Positions 23,753 through 32,783 of a DNA stretch of 36,568 nt are shown here, one piece after another. The notes below the pieces were generated by a model. That model did no database searches. It saw only the letters and a program-made list of their open reading frames with translations, and was not told the origin of the DNA. Source of the DNA: Methylovulum sp. (lineage in GTDB: Bacteria; Pseudomonadota; Gammaproteobacteria; Methylococcales; Methylomonadaceae). The stretch is from the NCBI GenBank assembly GCA_028712695.1, contig JAQTQZ010000034.1:1-36568 (forward strand). Direction: 5' to 3'. Position 1 is the first letter of the stretch; every line of letters begins with the position of its first letter. The translations under genes and the position numbers were made by a program.

Positions 23753-24589
23753 TCAAGCCAAGTGGATGGCATTTTTTTCGATGCTGATCAGCTGCTGTTT
23801 ATATAAAGCGCCAATCGCTTGTTTGAAGGCCTTTTTACTGACCCCGAACGTGCCATAAATCGCTTCCGGCGGGCTTTTGTCGCTGATCTGCAAAACGCCG
23901 CCATTGGCTTTGAGTTTAGCCAAAATTTGTTCCGCCAATGGGTCAATCTTTTCGTAACCCGGCTGGTTCAGCGTTAAGTCAATTTTTTTATCCTCCCTGA
24001 TTTGCTTGATATACCCTATCCGTTTCTGGCCTTTTTCCAGCGGCTGGAACAGTTCATTTTGATACAGCAACCCCCAATAGCTATTATTGACGATTGCTTT
24101 AAACCCCAGCTCTGTTTTATCGGCAATTAGCAATGACACTTGTTGTCCGCTATGAAATTCGTCTGCATCAGCCACTTCATCGGCGACAAATTTGTCAATT
24201 TTCGCGGTCGCCGCAACACGTTCCTTGTCATCAAGAAACAACCTGACTAAATGCGCTTCACCGACCGCCATTTCGCCGAGTTGTTCGCCAAAAGGCAAGA
24301 GCAAATTCTTTGCTAAGCCCCAATCCAAAAAAGCCCCGTAATAATTGATGGAGACCACTTTTAGCCAAGCAATCTCATCCACTTGCGCTAAGGGTAGTTG
24401 CGCCGTTGCTACCGGATGCCCTTCCGAATCGACATAAACAAACACATCAAGGCTATCGCCAGGCTGGCAACTTGCCGGCAGTTTTTTATCCAGCAGTAAA
24501 ATTTTTCTGGATGCGCTGTCTTCAAGATAAAGCGCGGCGCCTTGTTGTTTGGGCACTTTTAGGGTGTTAATTTTGCCGATATTAATCAT
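23753..24589 (-). CDS. CvfB-family S1-domain RNA-binding protein
   Basis: This is a 278-residue soluble protein of the CvfB/YitL family. It has several S1-like beta barrels (for example VVSINYYGAFLDWGLAKNLLLP at about residues 77-98 and GFKAIVNNSYWGLLYQNELF at about 158-177). A C-terminal winged helix (ISDKSPPEAIYGTFGVSKKAFKQAIGALYK) follows. The family binds RNA and affects virulence-factor or general expression in Firmicutes; its role in proteobacteria is not established. It lies downstream of the P450 gene with a 68-bp gap. Confidence 0.87.
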   Translation of the reverse strand: MINIGKINTLKVPKQQGAALYLEDSASRKILLLDKKLPASCQPGDSLDVFVYVDSEGHPVATAQLPLAQVDEIAWLKVVSINYYGAFLDWGLAKNLLLPFGEQLGEMAVGEAHLVRLFLDDKERVAATAKIDKFVADEVADADEFHSGQQVSLLIADKTELGFKAIVNNSYWGLLYQNELFQPLEKGQKRIGYIKQIREDKKIDLTLNQPGYEKIDPLAEQILAKLKANGGVLQISDKSPPEAIYGTFGVSKKAFKQAIGALYKQQLISIEKNAIHLA

Positions 24590-24657
24590 GGGATATTTAG
24601 GTTATTCAAGTAGGTTTATTGGTAGTGATTGGGCTGCAACGGTTTGGATACGCAAAT

Positions 24658-26019
24658 TCATCGTCTGCTTATCTGCATCAACAAGTTATCTTTAGGACGT
24701 AGTGTCAAGCGGCATTCATGCGTGACTGTTTGTCCACTAGGGACACGCAAACGAAACTGTCTAGCCAATAAAGCAAGGCACAAAGTGGTTTCCACCATGG
24801 CAAAATGTTTAGCAACGCAGGCTCTTGGGCCAACACTAAAAGGGAGGTAGGCAAACTTGTTAGGCACGACCTTTGCGTCAGGTAAAAAACGTTCCGGGAT
24901 AAAGTGGTCAGGCTTTTCCCAATAGAGTTTATGGCGATGCAACAACCAAGGCACCACCAGCATGGTAGAGCCAGCAGGCACATGACGCTTGCGGATGGTA
25001 TCTTCGGCTTTGGCCTCACGCGATAAAATAGGTAACGGCGGGTACAATCGCAGGGTTTCTTTGATAATGGCGCGGGTGTAATGCAATTTGGCCACATCGC
25101 CAAAAATAGCGGGTCGATTACCCAATACAGCCGCTATTTCATCATGCAGACGCTGTTCCACTGTGGGGCATTGGGAAATCAAATACCAGACCCAAGCAAG
25201 CATGTTAGCAACAGTCTCGTGCCCTGCCATAAACAGGGTGATGAGTTCATTGCGGACTTGTCCGCGGGTTAAAACCTGTTTGGAGCCTGCCTGCTGCTGT
25301 GCTAAAAGCTGCGCCAGCAGCGTGTTTTTAGCCGTGCTGTTGCCGCCTTCGGCAATCAGCTTATCAATACGTTCGTGGATAACTTTAGCGGTTTTAGTCG
25401 TTTTATTCGCTTTTATGCCGGGAATCCAGCCCGGCAACCCAAATAAGGTGTTCAAGTCCATTTGCTCAGCTGCCGCCTGATAATCGGTAAAACATTGGCC
25501 CAGCTGGGCGGCTTGCCTTTCATCCAGTTGTGCACCAAACAAAATCCGGCTACTGATAGCCGCACTTAACCGGCGCATTTCCGGCAATACGGGGATAATG
25601 TCACCTTCGGCAAACTTTGCCCAGCGTTGACCACACGCCCCAATCACCTGCCCCATTTTGTCACCGTAACCGGCAAACTGCTCAATAGTGAACAGGGACT
25701 CTGTTAAGGCCCGCTGTTTTTGCCAGAGCGCACCATCGCTAATGAGCAAACCATCGCCCAATAAAGGCGCCAACATTTTGCGCATTAACGGACTTTTTTG
25801 TTCATAATTAGCCTGGTTGGCGACCATCACATGACGCACCACATCGGGACAATTTGCTATAAAAATCCGCCGGTTAATTATTTTTTCAGACATAAACTGA
25901 CGCTCGAACGCATTTTCCGGCCATATTGACAAAAAGTCACGGCGCAGATGGTTTAGCGTGTCCAATGGCCCTAAAGGAACGGCATGGCGCTTAGGATAAG
26001 GCGGGATAAAGTCGGTCAT
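24658..26019 (-). CDS. Cytochrome P450
   Basis: This is a 453-residue P450 without a signal anchor, so probably soluble or peripheral. The I-helix oxygen-binding motif is FMAGHETVAN (about residue 265), the K-helix ExxR is KETLRLYPP, and the heme-binding loop is FSVGPRACVAKHFA with the cysteine ligand near residue 412. The general look (AGHETVANMLAWVWYLISQ, FIPERFLPD) is closer to the fatty-acid or terpenoid hydroxylase clans than to CYP51. No ferredoxin or reductase gene is adjacent, so redox partners must be encoded elsewhere. The substrate is unknown. Confidence 0.93.
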   Translation of the reverse strand: MTDFIPPYPKRHAVPLGPLDTLNHLRRDFLSIWPENAFERQFMSEKIINRRIFIANCPDVVRHVMVANQANYEQKSPLMRKMLAPLLGDGLLISDGALWQKQRALTESLFTIEQFAGYGDKMGQVIGACGQRWAKFAEGDIIPVLPEMRRLSAAISSRILFGAQLDERQAAQLGQCFTDYQAAAEQMDLNTLFGLPGWIPGIKANKTTKTAKVIHERIDKLIAEGGNSTAKNTLLAQLLAQQQAGSKQVLTRGQVRNELITLFMAGHETVANMLAWVWYLISQCPTVEQRLHDEIAAVLGNRPAIFGDVAKLHYTRAIIKETLRLYPPLPILSREAKAEDTIRKRHVPAGSTMLVVPWLLHRHKLYWEKPDHFIPERFLPDAKVVPNKFAYLPFSVGPRACVAKHFAMVETTLCLALLARQFRLRVPSGQTVTHECRLTLRPKDNLLMQISRR

Positions 26020-26092
26020 AAATCGGTGTGTTTACAATGGAAACGCTTCGGCAACGGATGCCCGTTGTGATACGTGTTGTCTATGGATAGCG

Positions 26093-26773
26093 TTATTGAT
26101 TGCTTAGCGTGTTGCCGGACAAGTCAGCAACAGCCCGGTCGGCCACACCAAAAACGTTGATGCTGTTTTTTATCCTGCGGGCATAATTTTCATGCAAATG
26201 GCCATGGAAAACCTGCTTGACTCCCATAGCGACAGCTAAGTCGCTGATCGCTGAAAATCCATGCCGATGCGAGCCTGGCGCTTCGTGAGTGACCAGTATA
26301 TCGGCCCGTAATGACTTTAACGCTTGAAATTCATCATGCCAGATGGCTGATTTATACTTTAACGACATATCTGAATTTTTGATATGGGCTGGCTGATGAT
26401 GCAGGTAATGCTGTTTGCCTTGCCATTTGGGGGGCTGTGGCGGATACCAAACGCGGCCCAAAAAAATACCGCTTAAGCCAACAACTTTAAAACCGGCCAC
26501 TTCGGTCACTTTAAGATGCAAACCCTTATCGGCCAACCCCGAGTGAAACAGATTTTTATATTTGCTGGGCGACTCAAAATCATGATTACCCGCAATCCAC
26601 CAAATTTCAGTTAGCCCCAAAATAGCCTGAAGATAACTGTCCAATGGCTCTTCGAGATCATAATCGCCTAATAAAATAACCGCTTCTGGCCTGTATTTGT
26701 GCACAGCCGTTATTAAAGGTTGGAAATTTCCATGCGGATCGCCAGCAAATAAAATGCGGTGTTTTTTGTCCAT
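26093..26773 (-). CDS. Calcineurin-like metallophosphoesterase
   Basis: This is a 226-residue phosphoesterase of the calcineurin fold. The metal-binding motifs are in order: FAGDPHGNF (D-x-H) at residues 9-17, LLGDYDLEEP (GD) near residue 35, AGNHDFES (GNHD) near residue 61, VTHEAPGSHRHG, and the last GHLH within VFHGHLHENY. All metal ligands expected for the family are present. The substrate is not predictable; it could be a nucleotide or phosphodiester. It stands alone between the P450 and mtdB genes. Confidence 0.88.
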   Translation of the reverse strand: MDKKHRILFAGDPHGNFQPLITAVHKYRPEAVILLGDYDLEEPLDSYLQAILGLTEIWWIAGNHDFESPSKYKNLFHSGLADKGLHLKVTEVAGFKVVGLSGIFLGRVWYPPQPPKWQGKQHYLHHQPAHIKNSDMSLKYKSAIWHDEFQALKSLRADILVTHEAPGSHRHGFSAISDLAVAMGVKQVFHGHLHENYARRIKNSINVFGVADRAVADLSGNTLSNQ

Positions 26774-26917
26774 TTTATTCGCTTCTTACCTTATACGGCC
26801 AATTTCTGATTAAGTTGAAATTTGCTGGCTGTTTAATATAAAAATCACTCCTACCTTGATATAAACCGATTCCGTTTGCGCCAGAATTTTTGTGGGCCAA
26901 ACTGCCCAAAGCCCCTT

Positions 26918-27823
26918 TTAAACAAGCTCCCTCGCTTTCTTAAAAGCCGCCCTAAAATCAATATAGGACGGCGTATCCGCCTCCAGCATTAACTTTAACA
27001 GTTCATTTTGTAGCCGGTATTTAATATCACCGACCGCTAAAGCCCCCACCCCAACCGCATTTTGGGCATTGCCGGCATGGATCAACGGTGCGCCAAAATC
27101 AAGGCGCTTGATACCCTCGATTCCCAATGGCGGCACAGCATTCACATCACCGGCCACTTTCAGCCGGGTTAGCTGCTTAAGCATTGCGGCACTAAGCACT
27201 TGGACGCCTGCTTTGGCGGTACAAAAAACCACGTCAACATCAGCAAGCAGGGCGCTTTTTTCAGCATCAGAGCGGGCACATGCACCGTTAAGCGTGCATG
27301 CAAAACGGCGGTTATAAGCTTGGGCAATCTCTTCAGCATTCACTTGCGACAAATGGTCAACCAGACTAGTCGATGCCCCCGCCAATGACGCGATAATTCC
27401 GGTGGCAATACCCACAGGGCCTGTCCCGCCAAAAACCAACGCCTTACAATCTTTTAATTCTTTGTTATGCTTAGCTTTTAGTTCTTTTTCAACACATGCG
27501 ACCAATGCCGCTGCCGTCGTAAAAGCGCCGCTTGGATCGGCAAAAACAGACACTTCAAACGGCGGCACCATGGCTTGTTGGCAGGTATTCAGCATATCCA
27601 TTGCCAAACCCAAATCACGGCCGCCAATAAAAATTCCGGTACGCTTAACACCGGCAGGGCCACGAGAGAAAATAGCATCTTGCGTTAAGCCATGAACGCT
27701 GTCCAATTTGACATTACTGTAAGGCATCATTACATCAAAGCCGGCATCCATAGCCATATTGATGTCAAATGGGCTATTGTGCGGCATGGGGTCAAGCATA
27801 TGCAGTATGCTACGTTTCTCCAT
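26918..27823 (-). CDS. Methylene-H4MPT dehydrogenase paralogue (MtdB/MtdC family), second copy
   Basis: This is a 301-residue protein with the N-terminal SPFDINMAMDAGFDVMMPY and TGIFIGGRD segments, the FGGTGPVGIA nucleotide-binding loop and GDVNAVPPLGIEG. These match the H4MPT-dependent methylene dehydrogenase family that oxidises methylene-H4MPT to methenyl-H4MPT in C1 oxidation. After the second Rossmann strand it reads SLVDHLSQ, with an acidic residue at the position that usually contacts the adenine ribose. The upstream paralogue reads RIIGRQLEK there. It is the distal gene of a two-gene operon, 30 bp after its paralogue. Its cofactor use, and whether it is catalytic or regulatory, are open. 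Confidence 0.85.
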   Translation of the reverse strand: MEKRSILHMLDPMPHNSPFDINMAMDAGFDVMMPYSNVKLDSVHGLTQDAIFSRGPAGVKRTGIFIGGRDLGLAMDMLNTCQQAMVPPFEVSVFADPSGAFTTAAALVACVEKELKAKHNKELKDCKALVFGGTGPVGIATGIIASLAGASTSLVDHLSQVNAEEIAQAYNRRFACTLNGACARSDAEKSALLADVDVVFCTAKAGVQVLSAAMLKQLTRLKVAGDVNAVPPLGIEGIKRLDFGAPLIHAGNAQNAVGVGALAVGDIKYRLQNELLKLMLEADTPSYIDFRAAFKKARELV

Positions 27824-27853
27824 TAGGGAACCTCTGTGTGAGTACGGGAAAAA

Positions 27854-28762
27854 TTAAGCTTTTGATTTTATATAATTTCTTGCCACTTCAAACGCATGTT
27901 CAAAATGCAGGTAAACCGGTTTTTCAGTACTCAGCATACTTTTCAACAACAAATTCTGAGCTTGATATTTAACGTTACCGATAGCCAAAGCGCCAATCCC
28001 AACCGCACCGCTACAAGAACCGTCTATAGGCGCACCGTTATGGAACGCATCAACACCGGCAATACCGGCTGGCGGCACCGCGTTAACATCGGCGGCGACT
28101 TTCAGCTGCGTAGCAAGGGCGATCAACTCAGCGCTAACCAATTCAATACCGGCAGCACCTGTAGCAAAAACAACATCGGCCGTTTCCATGTATTCTGCTT
28201 TATACGCATCGGCCCCTGCAGTGATGGTGATTTTTCCTTCGCCAAATTCATTACTGCAAAGTTCAGCAACGTGTTGTGCTTTTTCCAACTGCCTGCCGAT
28301 AATCCTTACCTGAGCACCCGCTTGGGCTGCAATCACCGCCGCCGCCTGGCCGACAGGGCCAGTACCACCTAGAGCCAGAATATTCTTCCCAACCAAAGTG
28401 GTGTTAAATTTTGTCATTAACTCATGCTCGACAGCGGCGACCATACCCGCAGCCGTGGTGAACGCGCCACTAGGATCAGCAAAAACAGACACTTCAAAAG
28501 GCGGGACCATTGAATGTTTGGCGATTTTAAGCATATCCATGGCCTGCTTTGTGTCACGGCCACCGATAAATATCCCAGTACGTTTCAAATTTTTAGTGCT
28601 ACGTGAAAAGATAGCGTCCTGCACCAAACCCTGAACCTCGCCCGGCTCAACATTGGTATAAGGTAATGCCGCAACCCAACCCGCATCCAACGCCATATTA
28701 ACGTCGAATGGGCTTAGATTTTTAGCCGTAGTCAGCATGTGTAGAATGAGTGGCTTTTCCAT
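27854..28762 (-). CDS. mtdB: Methylene-H4MPT dehydrogenase (MtdB type)
   Basis: This is a 302-residue NAD(P)-dependent methylene-tetrahydromethanopterin dehydrogenase, a cytoplasmic enzyme of the H4MPT-linked formaldehyde oxidation route. It starts MEKPLILHMLTTAKNLSPFD and shows FADPSGAFTTAAGMVAAVE, LGGTGPVGQAAAV (nucleotide loop, about residue 133) and ADVNAVPPAGIAG. The loop after the second strand, RIIGRQLEKAQ, resembles the GRKLDK loop of the dual NAD/NADP enzyme of Methylorubrum. An AGGAGC ribosome binding site and a sigma-70-like promoter lie upstream. Presence of this gene is the main reason for calling a methylotroph. Confidence 0.92.
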   Translation of the reverse strand: MEKPLILHMLTTAKNLSPFDVNMALDAGWVAALPYTNVEPGEVQGLVQDAIFSRSTKNLKRTGIFIGGRDTKQAMDMLKIAKHSMVPPFEVSVFADPSGAFTTAAGMVAAVEHELMTKFNTTLVGKNILALGGTGPVGQAAAVIAAQAGAQVRIIGRQLEKAQHVAELCSNEFGEGKITITAGADAYKAEYMETADVVFATGAAGIELVSAELIALATQLKVAADVNAVPPAGIAGVDAFHNGAPIDGSCSGAVGIGALAIGNVKYQAQNLLLKSMLSTEKPVYLHFEHAFEVARNYIKSKA

Positions 28763-28790
28763 AATAGCTCCTTAGTATGATTAGCCCGCA

Positions 28791-28820
28791 AGTATAAAAG
28801 AAAAAATACCATAATAACAA
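28791..28820 (-). promoter_or_regulatory. Sigma-70-like promoter of the mtdB operon
   Basis: On the minus strand TTGTTA (28820-28815), 18 bases and TATACT (28796-28791) lie about 29 bp before the mtdB ATG. The rest of the 301-bp divergent gap to aas shows no gene. Confidence 0.6.
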
Positions 28821-29063
28821 TGCGATTGTGATTTACCAATGCGCAGGATTTTGCCACAAATTAGGTCTGCACTATTTTGTTTTTAAATGCACTTAAGATA
28901 TATGGGTTCATTTCATGCGACAAAACTTAAGTTTTAGCGGACAAAAATCTCCCCTACAGAACGCCCGGATTAATCGCTTTAGGTAAAAATATCATTGCCG
29001 ACATAACACCCACACAAGACGCCATTTAATATCTGTTAGAATGCCGCGCTAGGAGGAAGCATC

Positions 29064-31208
29064 ATGCTAAAAAAATTTTTACACTGGCTGTTGACCTTAA
29101 TTTATAAGGTCGAAATCAAAGGTTTGGACAATTATCACAAAGCGGGCAATAAGGTTTTAATTATTGCCAATCACACCTCGTTTTTGGATCCGTTGCTGCT
29201 GGGCGTGTTTTTGCCCGATGACATCACGTTTGCAATTAACACGCATATTTCCCAACGCTGGTGGCTGAAACCCTTTTTGGGTTTGTCCCACGTCTTTCCG
29301 ATGGATCCTACCCAACCGTTATCGCTAAAAAACCTGATCCATCATTTAAAGCATAACGACAGCAAAACCGTCATTTTTCCTGAAGGCCGCATCACCGCAA
29401 CCGGTTCTTTAATGAAAATTTACGACGGCACTGGCATGGTCGCCGATAAATCAGGCGCCACTATTTTGCCGATACGCATTGAAGGCGCCCAGTACACGCA
29501 TTTTTCCAAGATGCGCAATATCTTCCGGTTACGCTTGTTTCCCAAAATAACCATCCAAATTTTGCCACCTGCCCAGATTGCCACACAAGAAGAGTCCAAT
29601 GGCAAAAACCGCCGTAAATACAGCGGCCATATTTTGGCGGACATGATGACGGAAATGATGTTTGCAACCAGCCATTACCAACAAACCGTCTTCGCCCATC
29701 TGCTTGAGGCACGGATGATCCACGGCGGCCAACATACGGTCGCCGAAGATCTTGAACGGGTGCCGCTGTCGTATGACAACCTCATCACCCGCACGATTGC
29801 TATCGGCAACGCCATCAAGGAAATGACTGGAGCCGGTGAAAATATCGGTGTTTTCCTGCCCAACACGACCAAGACCCTGTGCGTGGTGCTGGGCTTGCAA
29901 TTGCATGGGCGTGTCCCTGCCATGCTGAATTATTCGACAGGCTCAGCGGGAATGCTGTCTGCCTGTCAAGCTGCGCAAGTCAAAACCATCCTGACATCGC
30001 TCCGTTTTATCGAACTGGCTAAACTGAGTAACGATGCGGAACAGCTCGCCCAACACGTTAACCTAGTGTATCTGGAAGATGTCGCCAAACACATTTCCGG
30101 CTTCGATAAATTCAAGGCATTGGTGCAAAGCAAAACCGCCAATTTTTGGTACAAACACAACCAGTACTCCCCCGATAGTCCGGCGGTGATCTTATTCACT
30201 TCCGGTTCTGAAGGCACCCCCAAAGGCGTGGTGTTATCACACGCCAACATCCTCGCCAACCATAAGCAAGTCGCCGCACGTATCAGTTTTAACCCGCAAG
30301 ATGTGGTGCTTAATTTCCTGCCGATGTTCCATTCCTTCGGCTTTACCGTGGGCACTTTGTTGCCCGTGCTAAGCGGCATGACCACGTTCTTTTACCCAAG
30401 CCCGCTGCACTTTAGCGTGATCCCTGAGATCGCTTATGAAATCGGCGCGACCATCATGTTCGGCACCAATACATTTTTTGCCGCTTACGGCAAAAAAGCC
30501 CACGCTTATGATTTCCATACCCTACGTTATGTGGTCGCGGGCGCAGAAAAATTGCAAGAAAGCACCCGTCAGCTGTGGGCGGATAAATTCGGCATCCGCA
30601 TTTTGGAAGGCTATGGCGCGACGGAAACCGCGCCAGTCACCGCAGTCAACACCCCGATTGACTTTAAAACTGGCACGGTGGGCCGTTTTATGCCGTGCAT
30701 GCGTTACCGGATAGAACCGGTCGAAGGTATTGAAGACGCCGGAAGACTGCATGTCAAAGGCCCCAATATCATGCTCGGTTACCTGCTGGCAGACGCCCCC
30801 GGCAAACTGGTGCCAACCGGATCCATTTACGGCCCAGGCTGGTACGATACCGGCGATATTGTCCACGTCGATGAAGAAGGTTTTCTCAGCATCCGTGGGC
30901 GCAGTAAACGCTTCGCCAAAGTGGGCGGGGAAATGGTGTCGTTAACGGTTGTTGAACAATTGGCAACCAAAGCCTGGCCGGACGCCCAACATGCCGCAGT
31001 CAGTTTGCCGGACGCGAAAAAAGGCGAACAAATTATTTTGGTGACCACACAAAAACCGGCGGCTTTAGGTGAATTGACCGCCGTTGCCAGCGGTGTTGCG
31101 GCCATCTGCTTGCCTAAAAAAATCATCGTCGTTGATGCCATTCCGGTCATGGCGACCGGCAAGGTTGATTATCCGGCGGTGACCGAATTGGCGGCCACCC
31201 AAGCTTAA
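29064..31208 (+). CDS. aas: Aas-like acyltransferase / acyl-ACP synthetase
   Basis: This is a 714-residue bifunctional protein. The N-terminal PlsC-type acyltransferase (about residues 15-190) has motif HTSFLD (block I) and FPEGRIT (block III). The C-terminal AMP-binding domain has FTSGSEGTPKGV, YGATE and YDTGDIVHVDEEG. The pair re-acylates lysophospholipids in the inner membrane, using fatty acids activated to acyl-ACP. AGGAGG lies 7 bases before the ATG, one of the best ribosome binding sites in the window. lplT follows after 41 bp, giving the known Aas-LplT module for membrane phospholipid repair. Confidence 0.9.
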   Translation: MLKKFLHWLLTLIYKVEIKGLDNYHKAGNKVLIIANHTSFLDPLLLGVFLPDDITFAINTHISQRWWLKPFLGLSHVFPMDPTQPLSLKNLIHHLKHNDSKTVIFPEGRITATGSLMKIYDGTGMVADKSGATILPIRIEGAQYTHFSKMRNIFRLRLFPKITIQILPPAQIATQEESNGKNRRKYSGHILADMMTEMMFATSHYQQTVFAHLLEARMIHGGQHTVAEDLERVPLSYDNLITRTIAIGNAIKEMTGAGENIGVFLPNTTKTLCVVLGLQLHGRVPAMLNYSTGSAGMLSACQAAQVKTILTSLRFIELAKLSNDAEQLAQHVNLVYLEDVAKHISGFDKFKALVQSKTANFWYKHNQYSPDSPAVILFTSGSEGTPKGVVLSHANILANHKQVAARISFNPQDVVLNFLPMFHSFGFTVGTLLPVLSGMTTFFYPSPLHFSVIPEIAYEIGATIMFGTNTFFAAYGKKAHAYDFHTLRYVVAGAEKLQESTRQLWADKFGIRILEGYGATETAPVTAVNTPIDFKTGTVGRFMPCMRYRIEPVEGIEDAGRLHVKGPNIMLGYLLADAPGKLVPTGSIYGPGWYDTGDIVHVDEEGFLSIRGRSKRFAKVGGEMVSLTVVEQLATKAWPDAQHAAVSLPDAKKGEQIILVTTQKPAALGELTAVASGVAAICLPKKIIVVDAIPVMATGKVDYPAVTELAATQA

Positions 31209-31249
31209 CCAAACATCAGACATCCCCCAAACAAAAGGTTACCGCCACC

Positions 31250-32410
31250 ATGAACAAACAAATTTACCCGCTCCTGCTTGCCCAGTTCCTGTCCGCGTTT
31301 GCCGATAATGCCGTATTGTTCACCGTGATTGCCTTGGTGATGCAATCCGCCCATACGGAAAGCTGGTATATCCCCGCCGTACAAAGCGCCTTCACTATCG
31401 CGTATGTGGTGCTGGCACCGTGGGCGGGTGAGATTGCCGACACCCACGCCAAGGCGCGGGTACTGTTGGTGGCAAATTTAATCAAAGCGGCTGGTGCGGC
31501 GTTATTGCTGTTAAACATAGAACCCATCATCGCTTATAGCATCGTCGGCATTGGTGCGGCTATTTATAATCCTGTCAAATACGGCATTCTGCCGGAACTG
31601 GCCGACCATAATTATTTGGTCAAAGCGAACAGCTTGATGGAAGGGTCCACCATTCTTGCCATCCTTTCCGGCATGTTGGTGGGCGCCAAAGTGGCCGATC
31701 ATTCCACGCAAGCCGCGCTGAGCGGCTGTATTGTAGTGTTCGTCATTTCGGCCTTTCTGACTTATTTTTTACCTTCCGGCACTATCCGGACAGCCGCTAA
31801 AGGTTCAAAAATCATTGCCTTCAGCAAAGAGATCAGACAGTTTTTTACCTTGCCCCGCTCGTCATTTGCAATACTCGGAGGCGGTTTGTTCTGGTTGGCG
31901 GCGGCAACATTGCGCGTCATTATTATTGCGTGGGCACCGCTGATTTTATTATCAAAAAATGCGACTGAAATTGCCGAACTGACCTTGTTTCTGGCTGTCG
32001 GCATTATCGCTGGCTCAGCGATTGTGCCCCAGTTAATTCCTTTGGAAAAGATCCGCCGCGCCCGAATCCCCGCATATTTGATGGCGGCATTTATTGTTGT
32101 GCTAGGTTTGACGGACAGCCTCTGGCCCGCCCGCTTTGCCCTATTGGCCATAGGCATGATGGGCGGCATGTTTATAGTCCCCATTAACGCCGTGCTGCAG
32201 GAATTAGGCAACAACAGCATCGGCAGTGGCCGGGCAGTTGCGTTGCAGGGCTTCTTCAACAACCTTGCCATGCTGCTGGGGGTGGGCTGTTATACCTACG
32301 CCGCATCAAAAAATGCCGATCCGGTGATTGCTATGATGGTGTTAGGTTTTCTGGTTTATATCGGTACATTTTTTGTTGCATTGAGTTTGCGCAAGCGCAA
32401 ATCCGCCTAA
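31250..32410 (+). CDS. lplT: LplT lysophospholipid transporter
   Basis: This is a 386-residue major-facilitator protein with about eleven to twelve hydrophobic segments. It begins MNKQIYPLLLAQFLSAFADNAVLFTV, a start characteristic of LplT. The conserved loop VKYGILPELADHNYLVKANSLMEG is present. LplT flips lysophosphatidylethanolamine and lysophosphatidylglycerol into the cytoplasmic leaflet, where Aas re-acylates them. The final 69 bp overlap the 3' end of a convergent small ORF. Confidence 0.92.
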   Translation: MNKQIYPLLLAQFLSAFADNAVLFTVIALVMQSAHTESWYIPAVQSAFTIAYVVLAPWAGEIADTHAKARVLLVANLIKAAGAALLLLNIEPIIAYSIVGIGAAIYNPVKYGILPELADHNYLVKANSLMEGSTILAILSGMLVGAKVADHSTQAALSGCIVVFVISAFLTYFLPSGTIRTAAKGSKIIAFSKEIRQFFTLPRSSFAILGGGLFWLAAATLRVIIIAWAPLILLSKNATEIAELTLFLAVGIIAGSAIVPQLIPLEKIRRARIPAYLMAAFIVVLGLTDSLWPARFALLAIGMMGGMFIVPINAVLQELGNNSIGSGRAVALQGFFNNLAMLLGVGCYTYAASKNADPVIAMMVLGFLVYIGTFFVALSLRKRKSA

Positions 32411-32722
32411 AGTACAATAACTGCGAAAAATAGCGGTCATATTGCCCGTTAGGGCAGACACGGTAGGTTTCCATCGGATGCAGGCGAAGGTTGTCGTATC
32501 AGACTTATTCACCAGCATGGTCGGCACAGTTATTTTTAAGTCAGCACCAAACGGCAAAGATGTCACTCCCGCATCAAACTTCACAATGTTTGGGGTGGAA
32601 TCCCCATGTAGTACCGTTTCAACAGGGATGTTGCAAGTGGCTCCGGCATACACGGCGGGCATATAAAGCAATCCAACAGCAAGCACAAGCAAGCGGTTCA
32701 AGAGTGGCGTCCAAAAAACCAT
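32342..32722 (-). CDS. Small exported protein, C-terminus possibly read through
   Basis: This is a 126-residue predicted secreted protein. The ATG at 32722 has a strong AGGAGA 7 bases upstream and gives a clean signal peptide (MVFWTPLLNRLLVLAVGLL, cleavage near VYAGA). The frame continues further upstream but without a plausible start. The mature part (residues 30-95, about 70 residues) is beta-rich with two cysteines (GATCNIP, FACIRW). The last part (RSYCTLGGFALAQ and beyond) is antisense to the 3' end of lplT and unusually cysteine-rich. The original end may therefore be lost by deletion or frameshift. No family is recognised. Confidence 0.5.
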   Translation of the reverse strand: MVFWTPLLNRLLVLAVGLLYMPAVYAGATCNIPVETVLHGDSTPNIVKFDAGVTSLPFGADLKITVPTMLVNKSDTTTFACIRWKPTVSALTGNMTAIFRSYCTLGGFALAQTQCNKKCTDINQKT

Positions 32723-32783
32723 GCTATATCTCCTAGGTCTAAACCAACGATAAAATATTTGGAATCTTGGTACGGATTCTTTT

